A model generated the notes under the pieces. The model was given only the letters and a program-made list of their open reading frames with translations. It was not told the DNA's origin and did not search any database. Below are positions 30,120 to 38,848 of a DNA stretch of 64,000 nt, piece after piece. Made by a program: the position numbers and the translations under genes. Each line of letters begins with the position of its first letter. The stretch's first letter is position 1. This DNA comes from JAPPHA01 sp963662705 (lineage in GTDB: Bacteria; Pseudomonadota; Alphaproteobacteria; Rhodobacterales; Rhodobacteraceae): the NCBI GenBank assembly GCA_963662705.2, contig OY759767.1, positions 682,001 through 746,000 of the forward strand. Direction: 5' to 3'.

Positions 30120-30141
30120 GGGTGCATCCCAATCTCTTTGT
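30120..30141 (+). repeat. Left terminal inverted repeat of the Fic element
   Basis: 22 bp starting GGGTGCATCCC, exact reverse complement of 32500-32521. The 'GGG' terminus is usual for ISKra4-family ends. Confidence 0.9.
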
Positions 30142-30142
30142 T

Positions 30143-30478
30143 TCAGGCGGCCACGGACTGTTGAGCTTGCCAGTGGAGGAAGTCGACCCACCTTTGGTTC
30201 GTGAGGCAGCACTTGATCGCCAGCACGGCATTGGCTCCTGTGACGCTCCTATGACTTCCGGGCCGTTTCATCCGTAGCCCGACAATCTGCCGACCGGCAT
30301 TCTCGACGTCACCGGATCCGATTTGCATGCCTTGTTGGCGGTATTTGTCGTATTGCATCTGCGCCTTGTTGGCGGTGAAATAGTCGATGAACTTCGCAAA
30401 GGCTTCGTCCCTGTGACAATGTGGCGTGGCACAAGAATGTTCCCGGTTGTCAATCCTGGTGTGACGCCGCTCAACCAC
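30143..30478 (-). pseudogene. ISKra4-family transposase, C-terminal fragment
   Basis: A 111-codon frame whose last 80 residues match the ISKra4 transposase C-terminus: 'YDKYRQQGMQIGSGDVENAG', 'RQIVGLRMKRPGSHRSVTG' and 'ANAVLAIKCCLTNQRWVDFL'. The 'IGSG.VE' block is part of the catalytic region of that family. Full proteins are about 450-500 residues; the N-terminal three quarters is absent, replaced by the repeat array and fic gene. The stop lies only 23 bp from the element's left end, as in intact ISKra4-type elements. Confidence 0.8.
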
Positions 30479-30647
30479 AGAAAGACCGTCGAAACATTGG
30501 AAAAATTACCGGTAGCGGTTCAGGTTCAACTTTGCCGGAATGCTGAATTGCTCCACGCGAGGAGAATGGCCAGGTCGGCGGATAGGCGGATGCGCCTTTC
30601 CAATCGGAAATACACAGATGATGGGCGTCAATATGTCGCCAGCACGA

Positions 30648-30675
30648 TTGACGTGCTTATGAACAACACTATAAA
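30648..30675 (+). promoter_or_regulatory. Candidate promoter of the fic gene
   Basis: TTGACG (30648-30653) and TATAAA (30670-30675) spaced by 16 bp. It is overlapped by the first and second units of the 24-bp repeat array, so a protein binding the repeats would block RNA polymerase (inference). Confidence 0.5.
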
Positions 30676-30736
30676 CGTCTATATGATCAACATGGAATAC
30701 GTTTATATGAACTTCATCATAGACGTGCAGTTGACC
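30651..30736 (+). repeat. Array of 24-bp direct repeats upstream of fic
   Basis: Units start with ACG at 30651, 30675, 30699 and 30723, an exact 24-bp period; the fourth is partial. Consensus is about ACGTnTATATGAACAACAT, with the third and fourth units diverging most. The array is AT-rich, overlaps the candidate promoter and ends 28 bp before the fic start, so it looks like a multi-site operator. A frame through it would encode an 8-residue repeat (for example 'TINVYMIN'), but no good gene contains it. Confidence 0.75.
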
Positions 30737-30763
30737 TGAGGATGAGCAAGAACAACAAGGAAA

Positions 30764-32308
30764 ATGGTATCTCCAAACGAAAAACTGGCGGCTTCCCTTG
30801 AGGTGTTGCGGACATTGCAAGGGGACGTAGGCAACGTCATCAAGAGCAGTGAGCTCAGCAGAACACATCGTGAGCGTTTGCAGCGAACAGGCTTGCTGAA
30901 AGACGTCATGGCAGGCTGGCTGGTAGCGACACGTCCTGAGGATCGGCCGGGAGACACCACCTATTGGTATTCTTCATTTTGGGAATTCTGCATTCGGTAT
31001 TGTACTGACAGGTTTGGAGATGAATGGTGTCTCTCGCCTGAGCAATCGCTCCTGCGGCATGCCGAAAATCCCGAGATTCCGAAACGGGTCGTCATCTGGA
31101 GCCCAGGGGCATCGGGAAACAATCGCCCGCTGCCGTTTCAGACCTCGATCTACGATCTGAAAAAAGCGCTGCCCGGGAAAGAAGACCTGGTGCAAAAGGA
31201 CGGGTTGCGGATTTTGGCGGTCGAAGCGGCGCTCATCAAGGTCACGGAGAATTTCTTTCACAATCACCCCTTAGAAGCACGAATCGTGCTGGCATCAATA
31301 CGGTCAATCAGCGGTCTGCTTGCACGGCTCCTCGATGGCGGACATGTGAAAGCGGCCGGCCGGGTTGCGGGTGCACTCAGGAACATGGGCCGCGCGGAGG
31401 AAGCCGATCGGATCCTGAGGCGAATGCGTTCAGCAGATCATGATGTACGGGAACGTGGTCCTTTTTCGCCCGACGTCTCGCAGCCGCACGTTCAGACCGG
31501 CATTCCGCCGCTGGTTGGACGTATTCGGAACGCATGGCACGGTGGGCGCGAAGAGGTGATCGACGTTTTGCCAGAGGACTTGCCGCTGCCTCGTGATGCG
31601 GGTGCCTATCTTGCAAGCATAGACGAGATCTACGTCAGCGATGCCTACAACTCACTGTCAATCGAGGGATACAGGGTTACCGAAAAGCTGATCGAGAGAG
31701 TACGGACCGGTCAGTTTGATCCGGAGAGAAACCCTGCTGACCGCACTGATCGTGATGCGCTTGCAGCGCGCGGCTATTGGCAGGCATTCCAGGCAGTTCG
31801 AGCTTCTATCTGCAGGGTACTCGCAAGAGACCCGGCCGGACAGGTTGCCTTTGAGGATCACGACGGATGGTACGCGCAGTTGTTCCAGCCGTCGGTCGAT
31901 GCCGGTATTCTACGTGCCGGTGTACTTGCCGGATTTCGCAATCATCCAGTCTATCTGCGCGGTTCGCGCCATGTTCCACCCAGGGTCGAAGCGATTGCCG
32001 ATGGTATGGAAGAACTGTTCGCGCACATGAAATCGGAACCCTCGGCCGCCGTTCGCGCCGTCCTTGGCCATTGGCTGACGGGGTATGTTCACCCCTATCC
32101 GGATGGAAATGGGCGCATGGCAAGATTCTTGATGAATGTCATGCTCGCCTCTGGTGGCCATCCTTGGACGATCATCAGGCTGGAGGACCGGGCGTGCTAC
32201 ATGTCGGCGCTTGAGGCTGCAAGCACGGCCTTTGATGTTCGTCCCTTTGCTGAATTGATCGCCGAAAGGCTCGATTGGTCAAAGCAGGAATTGAACGAAT
32301 TGGGGTAA
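30764..32308 (+). CDS. Fic-domain protein (class II AMPylase type) with N-terminal winged-helix-like region
   Basis: A 514-residue protein. The C-terminal half has the complete Fic active site 'HPYPDGNGRMARFLMN' (about 444-459; HPFx[D/E]GNGR consensus with Y for F), which transfers AMP or another nucleotide moiety to target proteins. The inhibitory helix motif [S/T]xxxE[G/N] is present upstream as 'SLSIEG' (about 297-302), which makes it class II (self-inhibited). The N-terminal ~80 residues ('SSELSRTHRERLQRTGLLKDVMAGWLVA') look like an AbiEi-type winged helix, which might bind the 24-bp repeats. ATG at 30764 is preceded by AAGGAAA. The gene is intact although its host locus and transposase are ruined, which points to selection or recent arrival. 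Confidence 0.88.
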   Translation: MVSPNEKLAASLEVLRTLQGDVGNVIKSSELSRTHRERLQRTGLLKDVMAGWLVATRPEDRPGDTTYWYSSFWEFCIRYCTDRFGDEWCLSPEQSLLRHAENPEIPKRVVIWSPGASGNNRPLPFQTSIYDLKKALPGKEDLVQKDGLRILAVEAALIKVTENFFHNHPLEARIVLASIRSISGLLARLLDGGHVKAAGRVAGALRNMGRAEEADRILRRMRSADHDVRERGPFSPDVSQPHVQTGIPPLVGRIRNAWHGGREEVIDVLPEDLPLPRDAGAYLASIDEIYVSDAYNSLSIEGYRVTEKLIERVRTGQFDPERNPADRTDRDALAARGYWQAFQAVRASICRVLARDPAGQVAFEDHDGWYAQLFQPSVDAGILRAGVLAGFRNHPVYLRGSRHVPPRVEAIADGMEELFAHMKSEPSAAVRAVLGHWLTGYVHPYPDGNGRMARFLMNVMLASGGHPWTIIRLEDRACYMSALEAASTAFDVRPFAELIAERLDWSKQELNELG

Positions 32309-32499
32309 CTGCTCACCCCAAATTTCCGTTTGACGCGTTTCCTGTATGACAGCCGTCAATCTCGCGAAACGATGCTGGCGGCAAGGCGCCCGGCAGTGTC
32401 TCCGGCCGTCTATCACCCCGCAGGGCCCAAAGGGGCAAAACCGCCATGCCGCCCGCAACGCAACACCCCGGTGCAAAAAAACTGTCCGAATCACTCAAT

Positions 32500-32521
32500 A
32501 CAAAGAGATTGGGATGCACCC
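32500..32521 (-). repeat. Right terminal inverted repeat of the Fic element
   Basis: 22 bp, perfect reverse complement of 30120-30141, immediately followed by the second TAGCGCTGG (32522-32530). Confidence 0.9.
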
Positions 32522-33666
32522 TAGCGCTGGCACGCATGCCCCGACGTGCAACGCGCAGTTTGACGCCCTGTTGGAGAACGAGGAGTGGGATGTCGTCATG
32601 TACGCCCACTGTGGCGGCCGGTATGCGGAAATTGCCGTTACGCACGACGGGAGATCCGAAAAGTCCGTGGAGATTCTCTCTCCGTGGGGAGCTTCGCATG
32701 GCTCCCGCACGACGCGTTCGGGCTCAACTGCCGAGTCGGTGTCGTGGCCAATTCCGATGGCCACATGGGCTGGCCAGGGGCGAGCTGTCCCGGTGCGGAC
32801 ATGTTCGGCGCAATCGGAGGACTGGCGTGTTTCCTGATGGAAGCCCTGGATCGTCCGGGCCTGCCGGATTGAAAGCGAAAACGCTGCCACCATGGAACCA
32901 CGGGCTGGCCGGCTGGCCGGATGGCCATTGAACTCACGGGGCGGTTCACCAAGCCCGGCCAGGTTTATCATGATGACCCGGCCCTGGCCGATGACGCAGA
33001 TCATGCGGTCGCGTCGACGGCATTGATGGGCGACATCGTTCGCCTGCCTTCGGGAGAGATAGACCTTGATGTCTCCCTCGTGACCTCCGCTCCGATCGAG
33101 AATGTCGATATCGTCAACGGTTTGGACCTGGTTGAGACCATCACCCGGTTCGAGCGATCTGATCTCGGGAACCGAATCCGAATCCTCCGGGAAGGCGCCG
33201 CGTATCGCGGGCGGTTTCGAGAGGTGATCCGGGACGGGAAAGCCGAGTTCATCGGCAATGACGTCACGGACATGGTTCCCGTGAACTTCCTGAACCCGGA
33301 AAGGACACTCTCGAGCGCACGGGAAACATCGCCGAATGGCGTTCAACGACCACGGGAAACTTCAGCGGCTTCGATGTCCTGTTGACCGACAGCGAATCGG
33401 GAAAGGTCCGATTCGAGACGCCGTTGGTCAGCTTTGACCAGTCGATAGCGGGCATTGGCAGTGATGACATCGTTTACGATGTGCCGGGCGGGTTGCCGCG
33501 ATTCGTCAAGATGTTGCGACTCCCGACCATCAGCCCGCACAAATCGTTCAGGTTCAGGCGCAGAATTCCCTTGAGACCCGCAGGTGACAATCGGGTCTAC
33601 ATTCGTCTGACTCGGGAAGACGGCTCTCGGGCGTGGACCAGTCCGATCTACGTGTTTCGGAAGTGA
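32522..33666 (+). pseudogene. DUF3604 protein, 3' half, frameshifted
   Basis: Continuation of the gene broken at 30119. The pieces are 'SAGTHAPTCNAQFDALLENE', 'YAHCGGRYAEIAVTHDG' and 'KSVEILSPWGAS', then a frameshift near 32690, then 'HDAFGLNCRVGVVANSDGHM' and 'GADMFGAIGGLACFLM'. After another shift come 'MGDIVRLPSGEIDLDVSLVT' and 'APIENVDIVNGL', and finally (from about 33300, other frame) 'EWRSTTTGNFSGFDVLLTDS' and the C-terminus 'VYIRLTREDGSRAWTSPIYV'. With the 5' part there are at least six disruptions besides the insertion, so the gene cannot be rescued by excision. Confidence 0.8.
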
Positions 33667-34059
33667 CCGGGAAGACCCGAGACCAGGTGCGGTCAGTCCG
33701 CCAGCGACGCGCCGGTCGCCTTTGGCGTGACGAATCAGGATCCTTTGGTCCGTTTTCGACAACACCTGGCCGTCATTCCGTGGCACGTCGGTGCACGATG
33801 CGGTTTCGGTAGCGACACGTGGCGCTTTCGTGAGTTCCGGGGCGGGCCTGACGCAGCCGGCTTTTCTCGGGGTGCTGTCCCGGAGATTTGAAGGGACGGG
33901 GCGGTTGGGTTGGTATGTAGCTGTCCGTACCAAGTCTTGACTACGGGCGACGGGAGTGTGAATATACCATCGCCGGGGGCATGCTTTGGCGGTTACCGTT
34001 TACCGGGCGCAAGTCCGGGGCAATGCCCGAAAGGGTTGAAACCAAGGAAGAGGGAACAA
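33667..34059. other. Upstream region of the aap operon
   Basis: About 390 bp between the DUF3604 pseudogene and aapJ. No coding pattern. It should contain the aapJ promoter and leader; I see no unambiguous -35/-10 pair. Confidence 0.4.
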
Positions 34060-35079
34060 ATGAAAAGTAAACAATTCATTGGCGCATTGGCGGCTGCAAT
34101 GATGGCCGCCGGAGTGGCTACCGCTGGTACGCTCGAAGATATCCAGGCGAAAGGCCATCTCCAGTGCGGAGTATCCACCGGCCTCGTCGGCTTCGCGGCC
34201 GCTGATGCCAACGGGAACTGGGATGGTTTTGACGTCGCGGTTTGCCGAGCCGTTGCAGCTGGCGTGTTGGGTGATGCGCAGGCTGTGAAATTCACACCAA
34301 CCACCGGAAAGACGCGTTTCACGGCGCTCAGTTCCGGCGAGGTTGACATGCTGGCACGGAACACGACCTGGACCTTCAGTCGCGATGCCGATCTCAAGCT
34401 GACCTTCGTCGGTGTCAACTACTACGACGGGCAAGGCTTCATGGTGCCTGCGGGCCTCGGTGTCTCGTCCGCAAAGGAACTTGACGGTGCGACGGTCTGC
34501 ATCCAGACCGGTACGACAACGGAACTGAACCTGGCGGATTTCTTCCGCTCGAACAACATCAGCTACGAACCGGTTCCGATCGAGACCAATGCCGAAGCCC
34601 AGCAACAGTACCTGGCCGGTGCTTGCGACGTCTACACGACGGACAGATCGGGTCTCGCTGCAACTCGGGCAACGTTCGAGAATGCCGCGGATCACGTGAT
34701 TCTGCCCGAGATCATCTCGAAAGAGCCGCTCGGGCCGCTCGTACGGCACGGGGACGATCAGTGGGCTGACATCGTCCGCTGGACCCTGAATGCCCTGATC
34801 ACCGCGGAAGAACTTGGCATCACTTCGGCCAACGTCGGTGAAATCGGCTCAGGCCCGACCAACAATCCCGAAGTCAACCGTCTGATGGGAACCGAAGGTG
34901 ACCTCGGCGGCATGATTGGCCTTGACAAGGCATGGGCACAGCGGGCGATTGCCGCTGGCGGCAACTACGGCGAAATCTTCGAACGCCATATCGGGGAAAA
35001 CACGCCGATCGGGCTGGCCAGAGGGCTCAACGCCCAGTGGACGGATGGTGGTCTGATCTACTCGCCTCCATTCCGTTGA
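34060..35079 (+). CDS. aapJ: General L-amino acid ABC transporter, periplasmic binding protein
   Basis: A 339-residue family 3 (PF00497 type) binding protein with a Sec signal peptide (MKSKQFIGALAAAMMAAGVATA). It has the AapJ-specific pattern: 'GHLQCGVSTGLVGFAAADANGNW', 'GFDVAVCRAVAAGVLGD', 'RFTALSSGEVDMLARNTTWT', 'CIQTGTTTELNLADFF' and 'LPEIISKEPLGPLVRHGD'. It captures a broad range of L-amino acids in the periplasm for AapQ/M/P. ATG at 34060 follows an AGAGGG ribosome-binding site. First gene of a canonical aapJQMP operon; the hairpin after it probably limits transcription of the downstream genes. Confidence 0.95.
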   Translation: MKSKQFIGALAAAMMAAGVATAGTLEDIQAKGHLQCGVSTGLVGFAAADANGNWDGFDVAVCRAVAAGVLGDAQAVKFTPTTGKTRFTALSSGEVDMLARNTTWTFSRDADLKLTFVGVNYYDGQGFMVPAGLGVSSAKELDGATVCIQTGTTTELNLADFFRSNNISYEPVPIETNAEAQQQYLAGACDVYTTDRSGLAATRATFENAADHVILPEIISKEPLGPLVRHGDDQWADIVRWTLNALITAEELGITSANVGEIGSGPTNNPEVNRLMGTEGDLGGMIGLDKAWAQRAIAAGGNYGEIFERHIGENTPIGLARGLNAQWTDGGLIYSPPFR

Positions 35080-35088
35080 CGATATTGG

Positions 35089-35123
35089 AAGGAAGGGTGC
35101 GCATGTCGCATCCTTCCTTTTTT
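35089..35123 (+). terminator. Hairpin plus T-run between aapJ and aapQ
   Basis: A 12-bp stem (AGGAAGGGTGCG at 35090-35101 with CGCATCCTTCCT at 35107-35118, one G-U pair), 5-nt loop, followed by six T. A classic intrinsic terminator or attenuator in the usual place after a highly expressed binding-protein gene. Confidence 0.85.
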
Positions 35124-35213
35124 CTCCATCCGGATCCGGCGCGAACCAGGCGAGCCGGAACTAGTACGGTTGCAATTGGATAGCAGCCGGATACGGAACA
35201 GGGGAACACCATC

Positions 35214-36470
35214 ATGGCGATAACAGCTGCTCAGATGGATACGCAGTTTCGTCTGGGCATGCTCATTTACGATACCCGGTATCGGTCACTGACCATACAG
35301 GTTGTGGCGCTTGCCGGTTTCATGCTGCTCGCAGCGTGGCTTATCAGCAATACGATCCAGAATCTCGCGGCCCTCGGAAAACCGATTGATTTCGGGTTTC
35401 TCCGGGAACCGGCAAGTTACGACATCAACCAGCGCCTGCTCGAGTACACGTCCCGAAACACGCATTTGAGGGCGTCGGTTCTCGGACTGATCAACACCAT
35501 GCTCGTCGCGGTTCTCGGGTGCATCACGGCGACGGTTGTCGGCGGACTTGTCGGCATTCTGAGGCTTTCCAGGAACTGGCTGATCTCCCGAATCATGACG
35601 GTTTACGTCGAAGGGTTCCGCAACGTGCCCGTCCTGCTCTGGATCATTCTGGTGATGGCCATCATGATCGAGAGCATGCCTGCACCGAGGGATTTCCGGG
35701 GCGAAAACCCGACCGCATCCCTCCAGCTCTTCGACTCGGTCGCGATCACGAATCGCGGGGTCTACATTCCCGAGCCGTTGTTCAGCCGTGGCATTGGCGA
35801 TGTCAACGTCCTCGGTGCGTTCGAAGTCAGTCTCGACCTTGTCGCGTTCCTGATCGTCCTCGGCGCAGGAATTTGGGCCTCCAGCCGGGTCAAGCGCCGC
35901 GCCGACCGCATTCAGGATGAAACGGGAGTCCGCCCGGTTGTCTGGTGGCAACGGGCTTGCCTCGTTGTCGTTCCGAGCGGCGTGCTGCTGTATTTGCTCG
36001 GCTTCCATCTCGGCTTTCCCGAGCTCAAGGGGTTCAATTTCAAGGGCGGAATCCACATGCGGAATTCGCTGATCGCGTTGTGGTTGGCCCTTTCGCTCTA
36101 TACCGCGGCGTTCGTCGCCGAGATTGTCCGGGGAGGAATCCTGGCGATCTCGAAAGGCCAGACCGAAGCCGCGGCGTCCCTGGGGCTCAGGCCGCCCCGA
36201 ATCATGGGATTGGTCATACTTCCGCAGGCGCTCCGCGTGATCATTCCGCCGCTGATTTCCCAATACCTCAATCTCACCAAGAACTCGTCCCTGGCGATTG
36301 CGGTCGGCTACATGGACGTTACCGGAACACTGGGTGGCATAACCATGAACCAGACGGGACGAGAGCTCGAGTGCATACTGTTGTTGATGCTCTGTTACCT
36401 GACGCTGTCCCTCGGCATTTCGGCAGTGCTGAACTGGTACAACGACCGCGTCAAGCTCAAGGAACGCTGA
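35214..36470 (+). CDS. aapQ: General L-amino acid ABC transporter permease AapQ
   Basis: A 418-residue inner-membrane permease of the His/Glu/Gln/Arg/opine type, longer than most because AapQ carries an extra periplasmic/loop segment. Visible: N-terminal 'YDTRYRSLTIQVVALAGFML', the AapQ block 'INQRLLEYTSRNTHLRASVLG', 'VEGFRNVPVLLWIILVMAIM' and the EAA loop 'EAAASLGLRPPRIMGLVILPQ'. It pairs with AapM. A 134-bp gap after aapJ holds the attenuator hairpin; aapM starts 1 bp after its stop. Confidence 0.95.
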   Translation: MAITAAQMDTQFRLGMLIYDTRYRSLTIQVVALAGFMLLAAWLISNTIQNLAALGKPIDFGFLREPASYDINQRLLEYTSRNTHLRASVLGLINTMLVAVLGCITATVVGGLVGILRLSRNWLISRIMTVYVEGFRNVPVLLWIILVMAIMIESMPAPRDFRGENPTASLQLFDSVAITNRGVYIPEPLFSRGIGDVNVLGAFEVSLDLVAFLIVLGAGIWASSRVKRRADRIQDETGVRPVVWWQRACLVVVPSGVLLYLLGFHLGFPELKGFNFKGGIHMRNSLIALWLALSLYTAAFVAEIVRGGILAISKGQTEAAASLGLRPPRIMGLVILPQALRVIIPPLISQYLNLTKNSSLAIAVGYMDVTGTLGGITMNQTGRELECILLLMLCYLTLSLGISAVLNWYNDRVKLKER

Positions 36471-36471
36471 G

Positions 36472-37773
36472 ATGGCGAGCAAATCCTTTGTTCGCAATGA
36501 ACTGATGGACCAATCGGCGCCGCCGGTGGCGTCGACGGGCGTTCTTGGCTGGCTGAGGGCGAATCTGTTCGGAACATGGATGAACAGCGTCCTGACCGTC
36601 GTGTCCCTGGCACTGATTTTCCTGGTCCTGCGGGAGGTCTTTCCCTGGATGGTTCGTTCATCCTGGACGGCGACATCGCTCAAGGAATGCCGCGAAGCCA
36701 TTGACTTGACCTGGGGAGATCATGTTGATGGCGCCTGCTGGGCGGTGATCAGGGAACGATATCTTCAATTGCTGTACGGGTTCTACCCTGCCGAGCATTA
36801 CTGGCGCGCCAATCTCGCTTTTGTCCTGCTCCTGGTGGGAATGGCGCCGATACTGTTTCCGGCGGTTCCGCGCCAGGTGCTCTGGTTTTCCGCTGCCTTT
36901 CCATTCCTGTGTTTCTGGCTTCTCTGGGGAGGGTCGGTCTGGCTTCCGATCGCGGCAGCATTGGGATTTGTCATCGGGTACTATGCGTTTCTGGCCGTCG
37001 GCACGATTGCAGGGCAGCTTTCGGGCATAGTCGCCGCTCTTCTGGTTCCCGTGATTTGGTGGATCTGGCTGGCTGCTCCGTTTTCCGAAATCCTGGACGG
37101 CATCCTCGGGATCGGGCTGGAGCCGGTGGAGTCAGCGAAATTCGGCGGATTCATGCTGTCGGTCACGATTGGCATAACCGGGATCGCGTTGTCCCTGCCG
37201 ATCGGAGTCCTGCTGGCGCTTGGCAGGCAATCCAACCTTTTGATCCTCAAGTCGCTTTGCGTCGGATTCATCGAGTTCATTCGCGGAGTTCCGTTGATCA
37301 CGCTCCTGTTCGTCGCGTCCACGCTGCTCAACATCTTCATGCCGCCAGGGACGAATTTCGATATCATTCTTCGGGTTGTCATCATGGTAACCCTGTTTTC
37401 CTCGGCCTACATGGCGGAGATCATACGGGGCGGGCTCGCGGCGTTGCCACGAGGGCAGTACGAGGCAGCCGACTCGCTTGGTCTCGACTACTGGAAGTCA
37501 CAGCGACTGGTCATCATGCCGCAGGCGTTGAAGATCTCGATTCCGGCGATTGTCGGCAACTTCATCGGCCTGTTCAAGGATACCACGCTCGTTTCGATCA
37601 TCGGCCTTCTTGACCCCATTGGCCTGACCAACAACATCCGGGCAGATGTCGACTGGAACGGGATCGTCTGGGAGCTTTACGGCTTCATCGCCTTCATGTT
37701 CTTCGTGTTTTGCTTCTTGATGAGCCGGTACTCGATGTACCTTGAACGCAAGTTGAGCACGGAACATCGTTGA
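36472..37773 (+). CDS. aapM: General L-amino acid ABC transporter permease AapM
   Basis: A 433-residue inner-membrane permease. Typical AapM features: 'GWLRANLFGTWMNSVLTVVS' near the start, 'CREAIDLTWGDHVDGACWAV' and 'RERYLQLLYGFYPAEHYWR' in the periplasmic part, and the C-terminal EAA loop 'YEAADSLGLDYWKSQRLVIM'. Forms the channel with AapQ. ATG one base after the aapQ stop. Confidence 0.95.
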   Translation: MASKSFVRNELMDQSAPPVASTGVLGWLRANLFGTWMNSVLTVVSLALIFLVLREVFPWMVRSSWTATSLKECREAIDLTWGDHVDGACWAVIRERYLQLLYGFYPAEHYWRANLAFVLLLVGMAPILFPAVPRQVLWFSAAFPFLCFWLLWGGSVWLPIAAALGFVIGYYAFLAVGTIAGQLSGIVAALLVPVIWWIWLAAPFSEILDGILGIGLEPVESAKFGGFMLSVTIGITGIALSLPIGVLLALGRQSNLLILKSLCVGFIEFIRGVPLITLLFVASTLLNIFMPPGTNFDIILRVVIMVTLFSSAYMAEIIRGGLAALPRGQYEAADSLGLDYWKSQRLVIMPQALKISIPAIVGNFIGLFKDTTLVSIIGLLDPIGLTNNIRADVDWNGIVWELYGFIAFMFFVFCFLMSRYSMYLERKLSTEHR

Positions 37774-37870
37774 TGAAGATCCACCTCGGGTTTTGCGCCT
37801 GCGCGAAGCCGGCATCCGCAATCAGGCCAGTGTCGGCTGGTTCACGAGGGAGCGGGAGGGAGTAGCTAGA

Positions 37871-38662
37871 ATGTCGGAACTGATGGCGGAACGCGAAATT
37901 GACCGGTCCCATATGGAGGTATCCGATGAGGTTGTCATCGAGATCTCCGGGATGAACAAGTGGTTCGGCGCTTTCCACGTTCTCCGGGACATCAACCTGA
38001 CAGTATATCGGGGCGAAAGGATCGTGATCTGCGGTCCTTCGGGCGCCGGCAAGTCGATGCTCATTCGGTGCATCAATGCACTTGAGGAACATCAGCAGGG
38101 AAGCATTGTCGTTGAAGGGACCGTCTTGTCTTCGGATCTCAAGAACATCGACAAGATTCGGTCCGAGGTGGGCATGTGCTTCCAGCATTTCAACCTGTTT
38201 CCTCATCTGTCCATCCTGGAGAACTGCACGCTGGCGCCAATCTGGGTCCGGAAGGTTCCGTTGAAAGAGGCCGAGGAAACGGCGATGCATTTTCTGGAAA
38301 AGGTAAAAATCCCCGACCAGGCGCTCAAGTATCCAGGGCAGTTGTCAGGCGGGCAGCAGCAGCGCGTCGCGATTGCCCGTTCGCTCTGCATGCGCCCCCG
38401 GATCATGCTGTTCGACGAACCGACCTCGGCTCTCGACCCGGAAATGATCAAGGAAGTCCTCGACACCATGATCGAACTGGCCGAAGAAGGGATGACGATG
38501 CTGTGCGTGACCCACGAAATGGGTTTTGCCCGGCAGGTCGCCAACCGGGTGATTTTCATGGCAGAAGGCCAGATCGTCGAGCAGAACGAACCGGAAGAAT
38601 TCTTCAGCAACCCGCAATCGGATCGGACCAGGCTGTTCCTCAGCCAGATCCTTGGGCATTGA
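37871..38662 (+). CDS. aapP: General L-amino acid ABC transporter ATPase AapP
   Basis: A 263-residue ATPase energising AapQM: Walker A GPSGAGKSM (Ser-Met instead of the usual Ser-Thr after GK, a small oddity), Q-loop 'GMCFQHFNLFPHLS', signature LSGGQQQR, Walker B 'IMLFDEPTSALDPEM', switch His 'VTHEMGFAR'. ATG at 37871 is preceded by GGGAGGGAG; the frame is open upstream to 37793, but AapP proteins begin here. There is a 97-bp gap after aapM. Confidence 0.95.
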   Translation: MSELMAEREIDRSHMEVSDEVVIEISGMNKWFGAFHVLRDINLTVYRGERIVICGPSGAGKSMLIRCINALEEHQQGSIVVEGTVLSSDLKNIDKIRSEVGMCFQHFNLFPHLSILENCTLAPIWVRKVPLKEAEETAMHFLEKVKIPDQALKYPGQLSGGQQQRVAIARSLCMRPRIMLFDEPTSALDPEMIKEVLDTMIELAEEGMTMLCVTHEMGFARQVANRVIFMAEGQIVEQNEPEEFFSNPQSDRTRLFLSQILGH

Positions 38663-38848
38663 CGGCCCAACCCTGAGTCCCCGACGCCGGTTCCGCGCGA
38701 GCGGTTTCAGGCTCACTCTTCGGAGCCGGAGACCGTTCGGCCAGGACTGGACCCGGGGATGGGCAAGTCAACAAGCATTGAGCGGCGTGTCGTCCCTGCC
38801 TGCGTGACGATCGAGGCATTTGCAGCAAGAAGCCGCGGCCAAGCGATT

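Larger units (their letters stand above)
30120..32521. mobile_element. Non-autonomous ISKra4-like element carrying a Fic gene
   Basis: A 2,402-bp unit bounded by perfect 22-bp terminal inverted repeats (30120-30141 and 32500-32521, beginning GGGTGCATCCC) and a 9-bp target duplication. Inside are the C-terminal 110 codons of an ISKra4-family transposase at the left end (minus strand), an array of 24-bp direct repeats, and a complete Fic gene (plus strand). Removing the unit plus one TAGCGCTGG copy rejoins the DUF3604 reading '...GGDSAG' to 'THAPTCNAQFDAL', confirming the borders. Since only the transposase tail is left, movement would need a transposase supplied in trans. AT content in the 30600-30760 part is clearly higher than in the flanks, suggesting foreign origin. 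Confidence 0.88.

Noticed and set aside
30323..30739. Gene encoding a protein with 8-residue repeats (TINVYMIN type)
   Set aside because: Only the last 30 codons have the repeat, the rest is antisense to the transposase fragment; the 24-bp period is better explained as an operator array.
35286..36701. 471-codon frame antisense to aapQ
   Set aside because: Shadow of aapQ; composition typical of antisense to membrane-protein codons (many Asp, Glu, Arg) and no recognisable domain.
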